Below the pieces are notes generated by a model. That model did no database searches and was not told the origin of the DNA. It worked only from the letters and a program-made list of their open reading frames with translations. Of a stretch of 64,000 nucleotides of DNA, positions 1 to 8,684 are shown in pieces. Source of the stretch: Bacillus sp. RO1 (GTDB lineage Bacteria; Bacillota; Bacilli; Bacillales; Bacillaceae_I); contig NZ_JAAZWB010000048.1 in the NCBI RefSeq assembly GCF_012524115.1, forward strand, positions 1 through 64,000, given 5' to 3'. Position 1 is the first letter of the stretch; each line of letters begins with the position of its first letter. Made by a program: the position numbers and the translations under genes.

Positions 1-42
1 GTTTAAGAAATTATCAAATAATGGAATGCTCGATTCATTGAG

Positions 43-742
43 ATGAAGACCTCAGTGACGAGAAAAAAGGAGGAAAGGTGTCTTCATCGCCGTTATGAAG
101 ACCTCAGTGGCGATAAAAAAGGAGGAGAGGTGTCCTCATCACTGCTATGAAGACCTCAGTGGCGATAAAAAAGGGGGAATGGTGTCTTCATCCCTGTTAT
201 GAAGACCTCAGTGACGAGAAAAAAGGAGGAGAGGAGTCCTCATCCCTGTTATGAAGACCTCAGTGACGAGAAAAAAGGAGGAGAGGAGTCCTCATCCCTG
301 TTATGAAGACCTCAGTGACGAGAAAAAAGGAGGAGAGGTGTCCTCATCGCCGTTATGAAGACCTCAGTGACGATAAAAAAGGAGGAAAGGTGTCCTCATC
401 GATGTTATGAAGACCTCAGTGACGAGAAAAAAGGAGGAAAGGTGTCTTCATCGATGTTATGAAGACCTCAGTGACGAGAAAAAAGGAGGAAAGGTGTCCT
501 CATCGCGGTTATGAAGACCTCAGTGACGAGAAAAAAGGAGGAAAGGTGTCCTCATCACCGTTATGAAGACCTCAGTGACGAGAAAAAAGGAGGAGAGGTG
601 TCCTCATCACCGTTATGAAGACCTCAGTGACGAGAAAAAAGGAGGAGAGGTGTCCTCATCCCTGTTATGAAGACCTCAGTGACGAGAAAAAAGGAGGAGA
701 GGTGTCTTCATTGCCGTTATGAAGACCTCAGTGACGAGAAAA
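43..742. repeat. 52-bp tandem array, 13 full units plus a partial one
   Basis: Units begin with ATGAAGACCTC at 43, 95, 147, 199, 251, 303, 355, 407, 459, 511, 563, 615, 667 and 719, a strict 52-bp pitch. Each full unit holds ATGAAGACCTC, then GTGACGA or GTGGCGA, a run of A, AGGAGGA, and GAGGTGTCCTCAT or a variant. The two ends of a unit are imperfect reverse complements, so each can fold as a hairpin. The last six bases (for example CACCGTT, CCCTGTT) vary most. Unit 3 has AGGGGGA instead of AGGAGGA. There are no unique CRISPR-like spacers. The same ATGAAGACCT keyword and pitch return at 25147. Confidence 0.97.
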
Positions 743-1116
743 CTTCATTGAAATGTCATAGATGAAGCGTAAAGGTAAGATCCGGCCATGGCCACTATTT
801 CAATGCTATACGAAAAGCGAGAAACGTCCCAAGAGAGATTAAAATCTTCCTTTGGACGTGATTTTAGGTCGCGCTAGCGATTTTGTTCTTGAGGAATTTC
901 CATTCTTATAGGAATAAATGAATTTTTTTTCGTTCAAATACTTTACTATGTTAATAGGACACCGCATTAAGATGTGAGTGATCTAACAATCTAGTAGAGG
1001 AGGACTACTTACATACTCTCAATAATCTCTAATTCTAGTAATCAATCGTTGTCGTAGCTCCAGTTTGATTGGAACAAGTCATTCACAAATCTATTGTGGT
1101 CGGGAGAGATGGGAAG
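743..1116. other. Leader/intergenic region upstream of the M15 peptidase
   Basis: About 370 bases without a convincing gene. An imperfect hairpin lies at 825-858 (CGTCCCAAGAGAGATT pairing with AATCTTCCTTTGGACG). A short palindrome GGCCATGGCC lies at 783-792. An AGGAGG at 998-1003 has no well-spaced start codon after it. A possible N-terminal extension of the next gene, from TTG at 1069, lies here but has no ribosome site. Confidence 0.5.
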
Positions 1117-1839
1117 ATGGTAAAAGTGTATCAGAAGATGTTGGCTTTCAGTTTTACTTTGATGCTTGGTATGGTATTGTCCTTGGTTACGGCAGAAGAG
1201 GCTTCGGCATATAACTGGACAAGAACTTTAAGTGAAGGTTCCAGTGGTTCGGATGTAAGGGAGTTGCAGATTCGTGTAGCGGGCTGGGCAGCGGACTCAC
1301 CTCAACAAACAGTTGTAAGTGTAGATGGACAATTTGGGGCAGGAACAAGAGCTGCGGTCATCCGTTTTCAGCGTGCATATGGGTTGACGGCGGACGGTGT
1401 AGTTGGACCGCAGACGCAAGCCAAGTTAAATGAGTTGGAATCAACAAATGGAACGAAACACTTCAGTTACAGTGAATTTTATTCTAAAGACGGAAGCGGG
1501 TTTAACGGAGGAAATGTTTCAGCTGCGACCGTACAAGAAAATGTGCGTCGAATGATGTACAAGCTTGAGGCAATTCGAGTGAAAATTGGAAACCGTCCAA
1601 TGAATGTTAACTCCGGCTTTAGAAGCATCTCTCACAACCGCAATGTAGGAGGAGCATCAAATAGCCAGCATACGTATGGGATTGCGGCAGACATCAGCGT
1701 ATCTGGAGTGAGTACTACTACTGTTCAAAATGCAGCAAAAAGCTCCGGATTTAGCGGGATCTACAGCGAAGGCAGCTTTACACATATGGATAGCCGAGTG
1801 GAATATCCATATGGTACACAATCTTGGTGGTGGGAATAA
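1117..1839 (+). CDS. Secreted M15-type peptidase with peptidoglycan-binding domain
   Basis: Predicted cell-wall hydrolase (D,D-carboxypeptidase/endopeptidase class) acting outside the membrane. ATG 1117 is preferred because GGAGAGA sits eight bases upstream and a signal peptide follows directly (MVKVYQKMLAF, a hydrophobic core, then EEASA before YNW). The frame is open back to a TTG at 1069. Residues 40-105 form a PG_binding_1 repeat (GSSGSDVRELQ, DGQFGAGTRAAVIRFQ, GPQTQAKL). Residues 115-240 are M15-like with probable zinc ligands His185 and Asp192 (QHTYGIAADI) and His223 (FTHMD). About 240 residues. Substrate is inferred from the family. Confidence 0.88.
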   Translation: MVKVYQKMLAFSFTLMLGMVLSLVTAEEASAYNWTRTLSEGSSGSDVRELQIRVAGWAADSPQQTVVSVDGQFGAGTRAAVIRFQRAYGLTADGVVGPQTQAKLNELESTNGTKHFSYSEFYSKDGSGFNGGNVSAATVQENVRRMMYKLEAIRVKIGNRPMNVNSGFRSISHNRNVGGASNSQHTYGIAADISVSGVSTTTVQNAAKSSGFSGIYSEGSFTHMDSRVEYPYGTQSWWWE

Positions 1840-1841
1840 GT

Positions 1842-1879
1842 AAAAAAAGGGGGCTTATCATTTCGATAAGCCCCCTTTT
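1842..1879. terminator. Bidirectional terminator
   Basis: An 11-bp perfect stem (GGGGGCTTATC / GATAAGCCCCC) with a five-base loop, preceded by A7 and followed by TTTT. It separates the plus-strand M15 gene from the converging MEDS gene and can work in both directions. Confidence 0.9.
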
Positions 1880-1880
1880 A

Positions 1881-2450
1881 TCACCCTTTTATAGTAGGTT
1901 GGTAGAATTCTGAAACAACCAATTGATCCTCCACTAGTATATAGGGATGAGTTTCTAATAATATATTTCTGAGATAATCCGGCATTTTAGCTCCTTCATA
2001 AGCACACACCAAAGGGAAATCAAGCTGATGGACGGCATTATCCACGATACGCTCAAGGTCTTCTACAATATGCAAAGGACCGTCCATTGTTGCCCACTCT
2101 ACATGTGCCCATGAGCGGAACGGAAGCTTTTTATCTACTAAATGCTGAACAGTGTTTACAAAGTAATCATAGATGGCCGGGGGATGGTAACTTCCACTAG
2201 AAAAATAGAAATCAAAATTGTTCACCCATAGAACTAACTTCATTTGCTCTTCTGATAAACAATTGCTCAGCTTCTGTTTTAGCATTGGATAAATCCGTTG
2301 GTTCTCAATGATAATAACATAATCTCCCGCTGATACCCCTGATTGAACAAAATCTACTAGCTTCTCCAAGTATTCTTCCCGTCCTTTGTAGGAATAAAGA
2401 ACATGAATATTCCTTTGCTCTTTAAACATATCGTTCATTCTGCTTTTCAA
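1881..2450 (-). CDS. MEDS-domain sensory protein
   Basis: 189 residues covered almost entirely by a MEDS-type domain, with the typical opening HVLYSYKGREEYLEKLVDFV and a VSAGDYVIIIE strand. The domain is related to the sensory part of DcmR and is often linked to stress or redox signalling; the ligand is unknown. The TTG start at 2450 is supported by AAGGGGTG eight to nine bases upstream on the minus strand; a Met five codons in is the alternative. No membrane segment. It converges on the M15 gene over a shared terminator and has no operon partner. Function beyond the domain cannot be read from sequence. Confidence 0.75.
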   Translation of the reverse strand: MKSRMNDMFKEQRNIHVLYSYKGREEYLEKLVDFVQSGVSAGDYVIIIENQRIYPMLKQKLSNCLSEEQMKLVLWVNNFDFYFSSGSYHPPAIYDYFVNTVQHLVDKKLPFRSWAHVEWATMDGPLHIVEDLERIVDNAVHQLDFPLVCAYEGAKMPDYLRNILLETHPYILVEDQLVVSEFYQPTIKG

Positions 2451-2657
2451 GTGATCACCCCTTTATTTCTTTTTTCTTATCTACTTACTATACTACTAGA
2501 AATCATGGGTAAAAGCGATGGGCGGAGGAAAGATAAATCTAATGGCAAATTGCAGGAAAAATAAACCACTATATGGAATTTATATAGGTTGGATTTTTTT
2601 GAATTAGAGAAACTGTGAATATATGTAAATATAAATATAAGAGGAGTTGTTGTAGAG

Positions 2658-2936
2658 ATGCCATTTATAGTGCTTGTATTGCTACTGTCCATTGGGTTGG
2701 GAGTGTTTCTAAGCCGGAAGTATCACAATAAGGCGTTGATTATCTGGGGACTTATTACGATGCTGTCCATTGCGCCATTTTTCAGCTGGATTGTGTCGAT
2801 GATTGTTGCAGTAAATGCAGGAGATGGATTCGCCGGAGTGGCAGTTATGTGGTTAATGTTTCCGGTATTGTTTTTGATAGGAGTTGGGATGGTAGGTGCT
2901 GGAGTGTATAAGAGGGTGACGGAGGAAAACCTTTAA
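2658..2936 (+). CDS. Small membrane protein, three predicted helices
   Basis: 92 residues, very hydrophobic, with segments near 2-22, 28-52 and 60-82 and a short charged tail (KRVTEENL). GAGGAG at 2641-2646 precedes the ATG by 11 bases. No motif recognised. It is first in a run of three small membrane genes (2658-3593) that may share a transcript. Function unknown. Confidence 0.7.
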   Translation: MPFIVLVLLLSIGLGVFLSRKYHNKALIIWGLITMLSIAPFFSWIVSMIVAVNAGDGFAGVAVMWLMFPVLFLIGVGMVGAGVYKRVTEENL

Positions 2937-2988
2937 TGGAAGATTAGGTCATTTTATTGAGAAAAATGTTAGGGGGAGGAATGAAAGA

Positions 2989-3267
2989 TTGAAACCAAAA
3001 TCACGTTGGTTAGTTTTTATTTCAATGATAATTTTCACGATATTATTAATCTCAGAAGGTCTCCAACTATGGTCATACGGTTCAGATGTTGATGGTAGTG
3101 GTATTGGAGTGTACTTTCTAGGATTGGAAATTAACGATAGAGTATTAGAAGCAAACATTCCAACTTATGCGATGGGGTTCTTTATTGCAGGATTGTGCAC
3201 ATTGCTAATAAGCATAATTAATTTGACAAGATTACTATCAAAGTCAACTTCACGTACGGCAGTTTAA
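2989..3267 (+). CDS. Small two-helix membrane protein
   Basis: 92 residues starting at TTG 2989. The choice is decided by AGGGGGAGGA ending nine bases upstream; the nearer ATG at 2981 runs into a stop after three codons. One hydrophobic segment near residues 5-25, a polar stretch containing GSDVDGSG, then a second near 58-80 and a basic tail. No family recognised. It follows the previous small membrane gene by about 50 bases in the same direction. Confidence 0.65.
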   Translation: MKPKSRWLVFISMIIFTILLISEGLQLWSYGSDVDGSGIGVYFLGLEINDRVLEANIPTYAMGFFIAGLCTLLISIINLTRLLSKSTSRTAV

Positions 3268-3287
3268 TAACCGGGGGCATCTCATTT

Positions 3288-3593
3288 ATGAAAAAGAATC
3301 TTATCATACTAATCTCTCTTATTGCTGTCGTTCTATTGCTTCACTCCACTCCCCAAACTGCATTAAGAACCTACGTCTTCTTCAGTGGCTATCCGATAAT
3401 CGCTTTCACAACGGATATAGTAGATGATGAGTATCATAATCGAGTGGACAAAGAGAAATTTAAAGAATTAAACGGGAAAGCATACACGTTGACCAAACCA
3501 CCTATCGAAAAAGCAACACAGGGAGAATTGAGAAATTACCTTGTAAGGAAATTCGGTATTTTTCATTATGTAGAGTTTTATGGAGAAGCGTGA
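3288..3593 (+). CDS. Small exported or membrane-anchored protein
   Basis: 101 residues with an N-terminal hydrophobic anchor (residues 4-20) and a polar rest rich in Lys, Glu and Tyr (KFKELNGKAYTL, VRKFGIFHYVEFYGEA). A weak GGGGGC lies about 10 bases before the ATG. No family assignment. It closes the run of three small genes and is followed by a terminator hairpin. Confidence 0.55.
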   Translation: MKKNLIILISLIAVVLLLHSTPQTALRTYVFFSGYPIIAFTTDIVDDEYHNRVDKEKFKELNGKAYTLTKPPIEKATQGELRNYLVRKFGIFHYVEFYGEA

Positions 3594-3681
3594 GGAAATT
3601 TGGATGTTGGTTTTATCATACTTGGTTTTGAAACCTTTTTCTGAATAGTATGATATAGTAATATTTGTAAAGTGATACGAG

Positions 3682-3711
3682 GCATCGGAGCAGTTCCGGT
3701 GCTTTTCTTTT
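3682..3711 (+). terminator. Rho-independent terminator
   Basis: GCATCGGA and TCCGGTGC form an 8-bp stem (one G-U pair) with a five-base loop, followed by TTTTCTTTT. Confidence 0.75.
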
Positions 3712-3722
3712 ATGTATAAATA

Positions 3723-3743
3723 AATGAATGAATGAATGAATGA
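3723..3743 (+). repeat. ATGA tetranucleotide repeat before the MFS gene
   Basis: Five successive ATGA units directly upstream of the ribosome site of the MFS gene. The repeat supplies five overlapping ATG codons (3724, 3728, 3732, 3736, 3740); the one at 3736 is in frame with the gene. The better-supported start at 3757 lies downstream of the repeat. Confidence 0.8.
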
Positions 3744-3756
3744 AGAGGGTGGTCAC

Positions 3757-4971
3757 ATGTCTTCGTGGAAGTACCCCATACTATTGATTGCTGGAATCGG
3801 CATATCTTATTTGGGGAATTGGATTTACCTAATCGCACTAAATATATCAATTTTAAATATGACAGGCTCTGCAGCGGCGGTTGCGGGATTATATATAATC
3901 AGGCCGATTGCGATTTTGTTAACCAATACGTGGGCTGGCAGTGTCATTGATAGGGTGAACAAAAGAAAGCTGATGATCTGGGTGGATGTTGCTCGTGGGG
4001 GATTGGTGTTCCTCATTCCATTCATTAATTCCCTTTGGACTATCTACTTTATTTTGTTAGTTATCAATATGGTCGGGGCATTTTTTGGCCCGAGTTCTTC
4101 TGTATACATAACGAAACTTATTCCAGTCAGCGAACGTAAAAGATTTAACTCGCTCATGAGCATGACAAGCTCTGGGGCGTTCCTTTTGGGCCCGGCCATT
4201 GCCGGATTCTTAATCATGTATGTGAGTACAGATATATGTATCATAATCAATGCTGTAACGTTTTTAGTATGTGCATGCTTCATCTTTTTGCTGCCGGATG
4301 TGGATGAAAAGATGGAAAGTGTGCGGGAACCCATCCGGTTTGCAACGCTTTTAAGAGATTGGATTGTAGTTAAGGATTTCTCCAAGAAAGCCAGTTTTTT
4401 CATAACCGTCTATCTCTTGTTTCAATCTGCTATGCTACTTGGATTTGCTTTGGATTCGCAAGAAGTGACTTTTATCAAACAAGCCCTGCAATTGTCCGAC
4501 CGTGATTATGGACTAATTGTTAGTCTAACGGGACTCGGGGCCTTGGGCGGTGCGTTTATGTCGGCACTCGTCGTAAAAAAAGTACCATTGAAGGCTTATT
4601 TAGGAATTGGCATGTTTCTCACCTCGGTAGGATATGTAGCCTTCTATGCATCGTATAACTTTTTGACCGCTACCTCTGCTTTTGTTTTCCTCGGCTTCTT
4701 TATGGCATTTGCCAATGCAGGGTATGCGACATTTTTCCAGAACACGGTCCCTGTTGACATCATGGGGAGATTCGCGAGTTTAACAGAAATGTTCCAAGGT
4801 ATCGTGCAAATAGCACTGACCTTGCTCCTGGGCTTTGCAGCTGAGGTGTTCACTTTACAACTTGTTTGTCTGATATTTTCAGGTGTTTCTACCATTTGTG
4901 CATTATTTTTGTTAATTACCATATTTAGACCGTCGAAAGCTAGCTATTTTAGAGAAGAGGTTTCAGTTTAA
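3757..4971 (+). CDS. MFS drug-efflux-type transporter
   Basis: About 404 residues with roughly 12 hydrophobic segments. The first loop carries the MFS-like signature (TNTWAGSVIDRVNKRKLM) and the C-terminal half includes GLGALGGAFMSALVVKK. Length and layout fit the bacterial efflux branch that contains Mef-type proteins; the substrate cannot be read. ATG 3757 is preferred since GAGGGTGG lies seven bases upstream; an in-frame ATG at 3736 lies inside the ATGA repeat. The following genes are tightly packed on the same strand (13 bp to the phosphatase), suggesting one transcript. Confidence 0.85.
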   Translation: MSSWKYPILLIAGIGISYLGNWIYLIALNISILNMTGSAAAVAGLYIIRPIAILLTNTWAGSVIDRVNKRKLMIWVDVARGGLVFLIPFINSLWTIYFILLVINMVGAFFGPSSSVYITKLIPVSERKRFNSLMSMTSSGAFLLGPAIAGFLIMYVSTDICIIINAVTFLVCACFIFLLPDVDEKMESVREPIRFATLLRDWIVVKDFSKKASFFITVYLLFQSAMLLGFALDSQEVTFIKQALQLSDRDYGLIVSLTGLGALGGAFMSALVVKKVPLKAYLGIGMFLTSVGYVAFYASYNFLTATSAFVFLGFFMAFANAGYATFFQNTVPVDIMGRFASLTEMFQGIVQIALTLLLGFAAEVFTLQLVCLIFSGVSTICALFLLITIFRPSKASYFREEVSV

Positions 4972-4984
4972 CTAAGGGGGATAT

Positions 4985-5542
4985 ATGTTGACTAATCTGT
5001 ATTTCGTTAGGCATGCCCATTCAATTTACACACCTGATGAATGGAAGCGGCCCTTATCAGAAAAAGGTTATAAAGATGCTAAGAGAATACTAGCTTTGAT
5101 CCAACCTGACAATATTGATGCGGTAGTTTCCAGTCCTTATAAAAGAGCTGTTCAAACAGTGGAAGGCGTGGCGAAACACTATAATCTGGGGATTGAGATT
5201 TTTGAGGACATGAAAGAACGCAAGTTGACAGCTAAGCCTGCCGAAGATTTCACAGCAGCCATCACAAAAGTTTGGGAGGAACCAAACTTCGCATGGGAAG
5301 GCGGCGAATCCAATTTGGAGGCACAGGCTAGGGGCGTGAAGGTCATCCATCACCTATTGGAAAAGTACGAACGAAAGAACGTGGCCATCGGAACGCACGG
5401 AAACATCATGGTTTTAATCATGAACTATTTTGACAAGCAGTACGATTTTTCATTTTGGAATAGCTTAGATATGCCGGATATCTACAAGTTAACGTTCGAT
5501 GGGAATGTGTTAATTGGAGTGAAGCAGTTGTGGGAGAGGTGA
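4985..5542 (+). CDS. Histidine phosphatase superfamily protein
   Basis: 185 residues. RHAHSIYTPDEW near residue 8 is the RHG-type motif with the catalytic His (RHA variant). VSSPYKRAVQT provides the conserved Arg, EMKERKL-type residues follow the middle strand, and GTHGNIM supplies the second catalytic His. This is the phosphoglycerate-mutase/phosphatase fold; small-molecule substrate unknown. AAGGGGG precedes the ATG by a short gap. It lies 13 bases after the MFS gene and one base before the next gene. Confidence 0.85.
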   Translation: MLTNLYFVRHAHSIYTPDEWKRPLSEKGYKDAKRILALIQPDNIDAVVSSPYKRAVQTVEGVAKHYNLGIEIFEDMKERKLTAKPAEDFTAAITKVWEEPNFAWEGGESNLEAQARGVKVIHHLLEKYERKNVAIGTHGNIMVLIMNYFDKQYDFSFWNSLDMPDIYKLTFDGNVLIGVKQLWER

Positions 5543-5543
5543 C

Positions 5544-5966
5544 ATGGTTAAAAAGAAACTACTGATTATAGTTATCTTGTGTGTAGGACTTTTAAGTTAT
5601 TTTTATCTGTATGATCGTAAAGCTCCCGGCGTTGATGAAGTGTTTTTACTTCCAGAAGGGTTTCAAGGCTGTATCTATATTTTTCACAACCAACCGGGCG
5701 AAGAAGAGCTAAAAATAGTAGATAATCAAGTGGTATATGAGGTACCTGAAAATGGGAGGATTGTGACATCGTCCCCTCAAAATTTCTTAGTTAACTTAGG
5801 GTGGCATAAAATTTATGTTAAATATACCAATGAAGAAGGGGCAGCAAGCCAAGAAATGAAGGATGTGACAGCACTTTATAGGGGTGGAACTTCTACCATA
5901 AACATTGATAAGACAACAGAAAAAAGTTGGTACCTGTTCGATACAAGCACAGAGACTTGTCAATAA
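5544..5966 (+). CDS. Membrane-anchored extracytoplasmic protein (possibly DUF6843)
   Basis: 140 residues: an N-terminal anchor or signal (KKKLLIIVILCVGLLSYFYLY), then an extracytoplasmic beta-rich domain with LLPEGFQGCIYIFHN and VYEVPENGRIVTSSP. This resembles the Bacillus DUF6843 proteins; I hold the name loosely. The start codon follows the previous stop by one base (translational coupling). Function unknown. Confidence 0.6.
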   Translation: MVKKKLLIIVILCVGLLSYFYLYDRKAPGVDEVFLLPEGFQGCIYIFHNQPGEEELKIVDNQVVYEVPENGRIVTSSPQNFLVNLGWHKIYVKYTNEEGAASQEMKDVTALYRGGTSTINIDKTTEKSWYLFDTSTETCQ

Positions 5967-5989
5967 ATCGAGGAAGGTGTGGGGGGTAT

Positions 5990-6721
5990 ATGTTATTACA
6001 TACAGAGATTTTGGGTGACGGAGACCCAATCGTTTTTATACATACAGGGTTGCAGACAGGGATGACGGATTTTGAAGAACAAAGGGAATATTTTCGGTCA
6101 CTATTTAAAGTAATTTTGCCAGACTTGAGGGGGCACGGAAAGTCCTCGTCAAGTGAGCTTTCTAACTATTATGAGGATAGTGCCGCAGATTTAAAAGATA
6201 CGCTGAATCACTTAGGTGTGGAATCTGCCCATGTTGTTGGCTGTTCCATCGGTGCATTGGTGGGTCTATTTTTGGCAAAAAGGTTTCCTAAGAAAGTGAA
6301 GACTTTAACACTTTCTGGGATGATGACGGAGAAACCTCCTAATTGGTCGGAAATACATAAGAATATGGTGGAACAGCAATCTAAGCTTTTGGAAAATGAA
6401 CAAGTTGGAGCCTACTTTGATCAGCTTCATGGTGAAGGTTGGAGGGAGTTTATCCATTTGGCTAAGCAAGAAGATTCCTATCCATTTGAAGAAACCGGCG
6501 ATTTGGATGAGCTGAAAATGCCAACATTGCTCATGGTCGGAGAGGAAAACGAGGATGAAGCGAAGGGAGCCGTCAATGTCCCAAGGTTAAATAAGAAAAT
6601 ACACGTATCAGTCATACCGTTTGCCGGACATCTGGTTCATTCCGACCAGCCAGAGGTCTATAACCGGATTTTAAACGGATTTTTGGGAAAATATAGTCTG
6701 GTTGGTGTAAATAATAAGTGA
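5990..6721 (+). CDS. Alpha/beta hydrolase
   Basis: About 243 residues from ATG 5990, which is preceded by GGGGGGT. IVFIHTG starts the fold; LPDLRGHGKSS is the loop after strand 4; GCSIGAL is the nucleophile elbow (GxSxG); FAGHLVHSDQP carries the catalytic His. The acid is probably in the GEENEDEA region. A longer frame to 5927 overlaps the previous gene and has no ribosome site. Substrate unknown; neighbours suggest small-molecule detoxification, which is inference. Confidence 0.85.
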   Translation: MLLHTEILGDGDPIVFIHTGLQTGMTDFEEQREYFRSLFKVILPDLRGHGKSSSSELSNYYEDSAADLKDTLNHLGVESAHVVGCSIGALVGLFLAKRFPKKVKTLTLSGMMTEKPPNWSEIHKNMVEQQSKLLENEQVGAYFDQLHGEGWREFIHLAKQEDSYPFEETGDLDELKMPTLLMVGEENEDEAKGAVNVPRLNKKIHVSVIPFAGHLVHSDQPEVYNRILNGFLGKYSLVGVNNK

Positions 6722-6780
6722 AAATAGCCTTTAAGCGAAAGGAGACTACCTCAACCTGATGAGGCAGCAGGGGCCAGGGG

Positions 6781-6896
6781 AATATATCAAGAAATCTGGG
6801 AATATATCAATAATTTTCAAGATATATCAATAAAACTCAGGATATATCAAGAAAATCAGCGATATATCAAGAATTCTAAGGATATATCAATAATTC
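6781..6896. repeat. Keyword array, 20-bp pitch (ATATATCAA)
   Basis: ATATATCAA recurs at 6781, 6801, 6821, 6841, 6861 and 6881, exactly 20 bp apart, usually preceded by G. The intervening 10-11 bases diverge (GAAATCTGGG, TAATTTTCAA, TAAAACTCAG and so on). It fills most of the gap between the hydrolase and the GNAT gene. Confidence 0.95.
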
Positions 6897-6919
6897 AACC
6901 AAGAGGGTGTGAAAAATCA

Positions 6920-7438
6920 GTGAAAACTACAGGAACCGGGTCCCTGCCAATTCAACTAAGAGCCCTTCTAATTGAAGATTTCCATGTGGTGGAAAAGTGG
7001 AGCCAAGATAAAGCGTTCTGCCGTGCGAATGGCTGGGAGATTGGTAGAGACGCGGATGAGCTTACTTCATGGTGGCACAATTGTGTGCATAACCAATCCC
7101 GTGACTTTGTAAGAGTCGGAATTAAATATGAATCAAGGTTAATTGGCTATGCAGACTTGGCAAACATCAATGGTATTAGCGCCGAAATTGGCATCGCCAT
7201 AGGAGAAACCAAGGTATGGGGACATGGAGTAGGTACAGAAGCTTTGAAGCAATTAATGATTTATGCAACCGAAAAGTATGGCACTCACCTTTTTGAAGCA
7301 GAAACACACGAAGCCAACACGCGCTCTAGAAGAATGTTAGAGAAACTAGGATTCACCGAGATTAGTAGAATAGGCTCTGAAGAATACATGGGGGTAGAAA
7401 GTCAGTTGATCCAGTACAGATATAACAAGGGGGAATAA
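6920..7438 (+). CDS. GNAT family N-acetyltransferase (RimJ/RimL-like)
   Basis: 172 residues. The GNAT core is seen as AEIGIAIGETKVWGHGVGTEALKQL (pyrophosphate loop GHGVGT) and ANTRSRRMLEKLGF in the acceptor half. It transfers acetyl from acetyl-CoA to an unknown amine. GTG 6920 is the first usable start after AAGAGGG; an earlier in-frame GTG at 6908 is followed immediately by a stop. It heads a run GNAT-NUDIX-APH-APH on the same strand. Confidence 0.85.
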   Translation: MKTTGTGSLPIQLRALLIEDFHVVEKWSQDKAFCRANGWEIGRDADELTSWWHNCVHNQSRDFVRVGIKYESRLIGYADLANINGISAEIGIAIGETKVWGHGVGTEALKQLMIYATEKYGTHLFEAETHEANTRSRRMLEKLGFTEISRIGSEEYMGVESQLIQYRYNKGE

Positions 7439-7441
7439 AGA

Positions 7442-7867
7442 ATGGTACAAACTGAAAGAGTTACGCCAAAGCACGTCATTTCGGCAGCGACAGTTGTTTT
7501 GAATGAAAAGAATGAAGTTCTTTTAATAAAAGGTCCACGCCGTGGATGGGAGATGCCCGGTGGACAGGTGGAAGAGGGAGAATCACTGAAGGATGCTGCC
7601 ATCAGGGAAACGAAGGAAGAGTCGGGAATTGATGTGGAAATTGTGAGATTCTGTGGAGTTTTCCAAAATGTCAGTGGATCCATATGTAACACACTTTTCT
7701 TGGCCAGAGCGGTTGGTGGGTCACCTTCTATCTCACCAGAGAGTTTGGAAGTTGGTTTCTTTCCTATAGAGCAAGCATTGAAAATGGTGACTTACATGAA
7801 TTTTAGAGAGCGGATTGAATATTGTTTAAAGGAAGAAATGATTCCGTTTTATATAGAGTTTAATTAA
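7442..7867 (+). CDS. NUDIX hydrolase
   Basis: 141 residues with a complete NUDIX box around residues 36-58 (GGQVEEGESL, then RETKEESGI), so it should hydrolyse a nucleoside diphosphate linked to another moiety using Mg2+. It opens three bases after the GNAT stop. Specificity cannot be read from sequence. Confidence 0.88.
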   Translation: MVQTERVTPKHVISAATVVLNEKNEVLLIKGPRRGWEMPGGQVEEGESLKDAAIRETKEESGIDVEIVRFCGVFQNVSGSICNTLFLARAVGGSPSISPESLEVGFFPIEQALKMVTYMNFRERIEYCLKEEMIPFYIEFN

Positions 7868-7880
7868 TGGAGTGAACAAT

Positions 7881-8669
7881 ATGAAACCAATTCATTTGGA
7901 AGAAATACCATCTGTTATACAAGAATATGTAAGGAATATCCATTCCATCACCTTTCCCCGCCAAGGGTATACATCTGATGTTGGAATCATTCAAAGTGAA
8001 AACGGCCAGTATGCTTTAAAAAGAACAAAAGAACCACAATTCAACACGTGGCTAAAGAAAGAGATAATAGTATTAAAAAGCTTGAACCAGAAAACCTCAT
8101 TGCCTGTTCCAAAAGTGGAAAAGTTTATTGAAGTAGCGGGACAATCTTGGGCGTTACTTGAGTATCTGGAAGGGGAAACGCTAAGGGCTGCGTTAACCAA
8201 AACCCATAGTAAAGTAGAGAGGGAAGCGTTGTTAATAAACTTTGGAAAAGTCGTGTCTGATATCCATGCTACCCCGTGTCCTGAAGGCTTAAAAAACGAG
8301 AAGACTTGGTTGGATGATATGCTTGATCAAGCAGCATACAATCTTCACAACTACGAGGTGGATGGTTCGGAAGACTTGTTGGAACAAATCAAGGAAAACC
8401 GACCTAATAAAATGAAGCAAACCCTTATCCATGGCGACTTAACGGTTGATAATATTTTAGTACATAATGGAGTGGTCACAGGAATCATTGACTGGAGCGG
8501 CGGAGCATATGGCGATCCGAGGTACGATGTTTCTTTAGCTATTCGGCCAAAACCACACATATTTGAGTGGGAATCGGATAAGTTATGTTTTCTTGAAGGG
8601 TATGGATGCAGCAACATTTTGACTAAAGGGGAATATGACTATTTCATCAACCTTTATGAGTACTTTTAG
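7881..8669 (+). CDS. APH-fold phosphotransferase
   Basis: About 262 residues. Catalytic loop HGDLTVDNIL and metal-binding IIDWSGGAYGDPRYD match the aminoglycoside/macrolide phosphotransferase and choline-kinase superfamily. ALLEYLEGETL is the hinge. ATG 7881 is chosen because GGAG lies eight bases upstream; a GTG three codons earlier sits in the ribosome site. It could be a resistance kinase or a metabolic small-molecule kinase. Confidence 0.8.
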   Translation: MKPIHLEEIPSVIQEYVRNIHSITFPRQGYTSDVGIIQSENGQYALKRTKEPQFNTWLKKEIIVLKSLNQKTSLPVPKVEKFIEVAGQSWALLEYLEGETLRAALTKTHSKVEREALLINFGKVVSDIHATPCPEGLKNEKTWLDDMLDQAAYNLHNYEVDGSEDLLEQIKENRPNKMKQTLIHGDLTVDNILVHNGVVTGIIDWSGGAYGDPRYDVSLAIRPKPHIFEWESDKLCFLEGYGCSNILTKGEYDYFINLYEYF

Positions 8670-8684
8670 AGGAGGGAGTGTGTA

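Noticed and set aside
43-742. CRISPR array
   Set aside because: Whole units repeat without unique spacers, units are imperfect hairpins, and no cas gene is present.
1069-1116. N-terminal extension of the M15 peptidase from TTG 1069
   Set aside because: No ribosome site at that spacing, and it would place 16 polar residues before a complete signal peptide.
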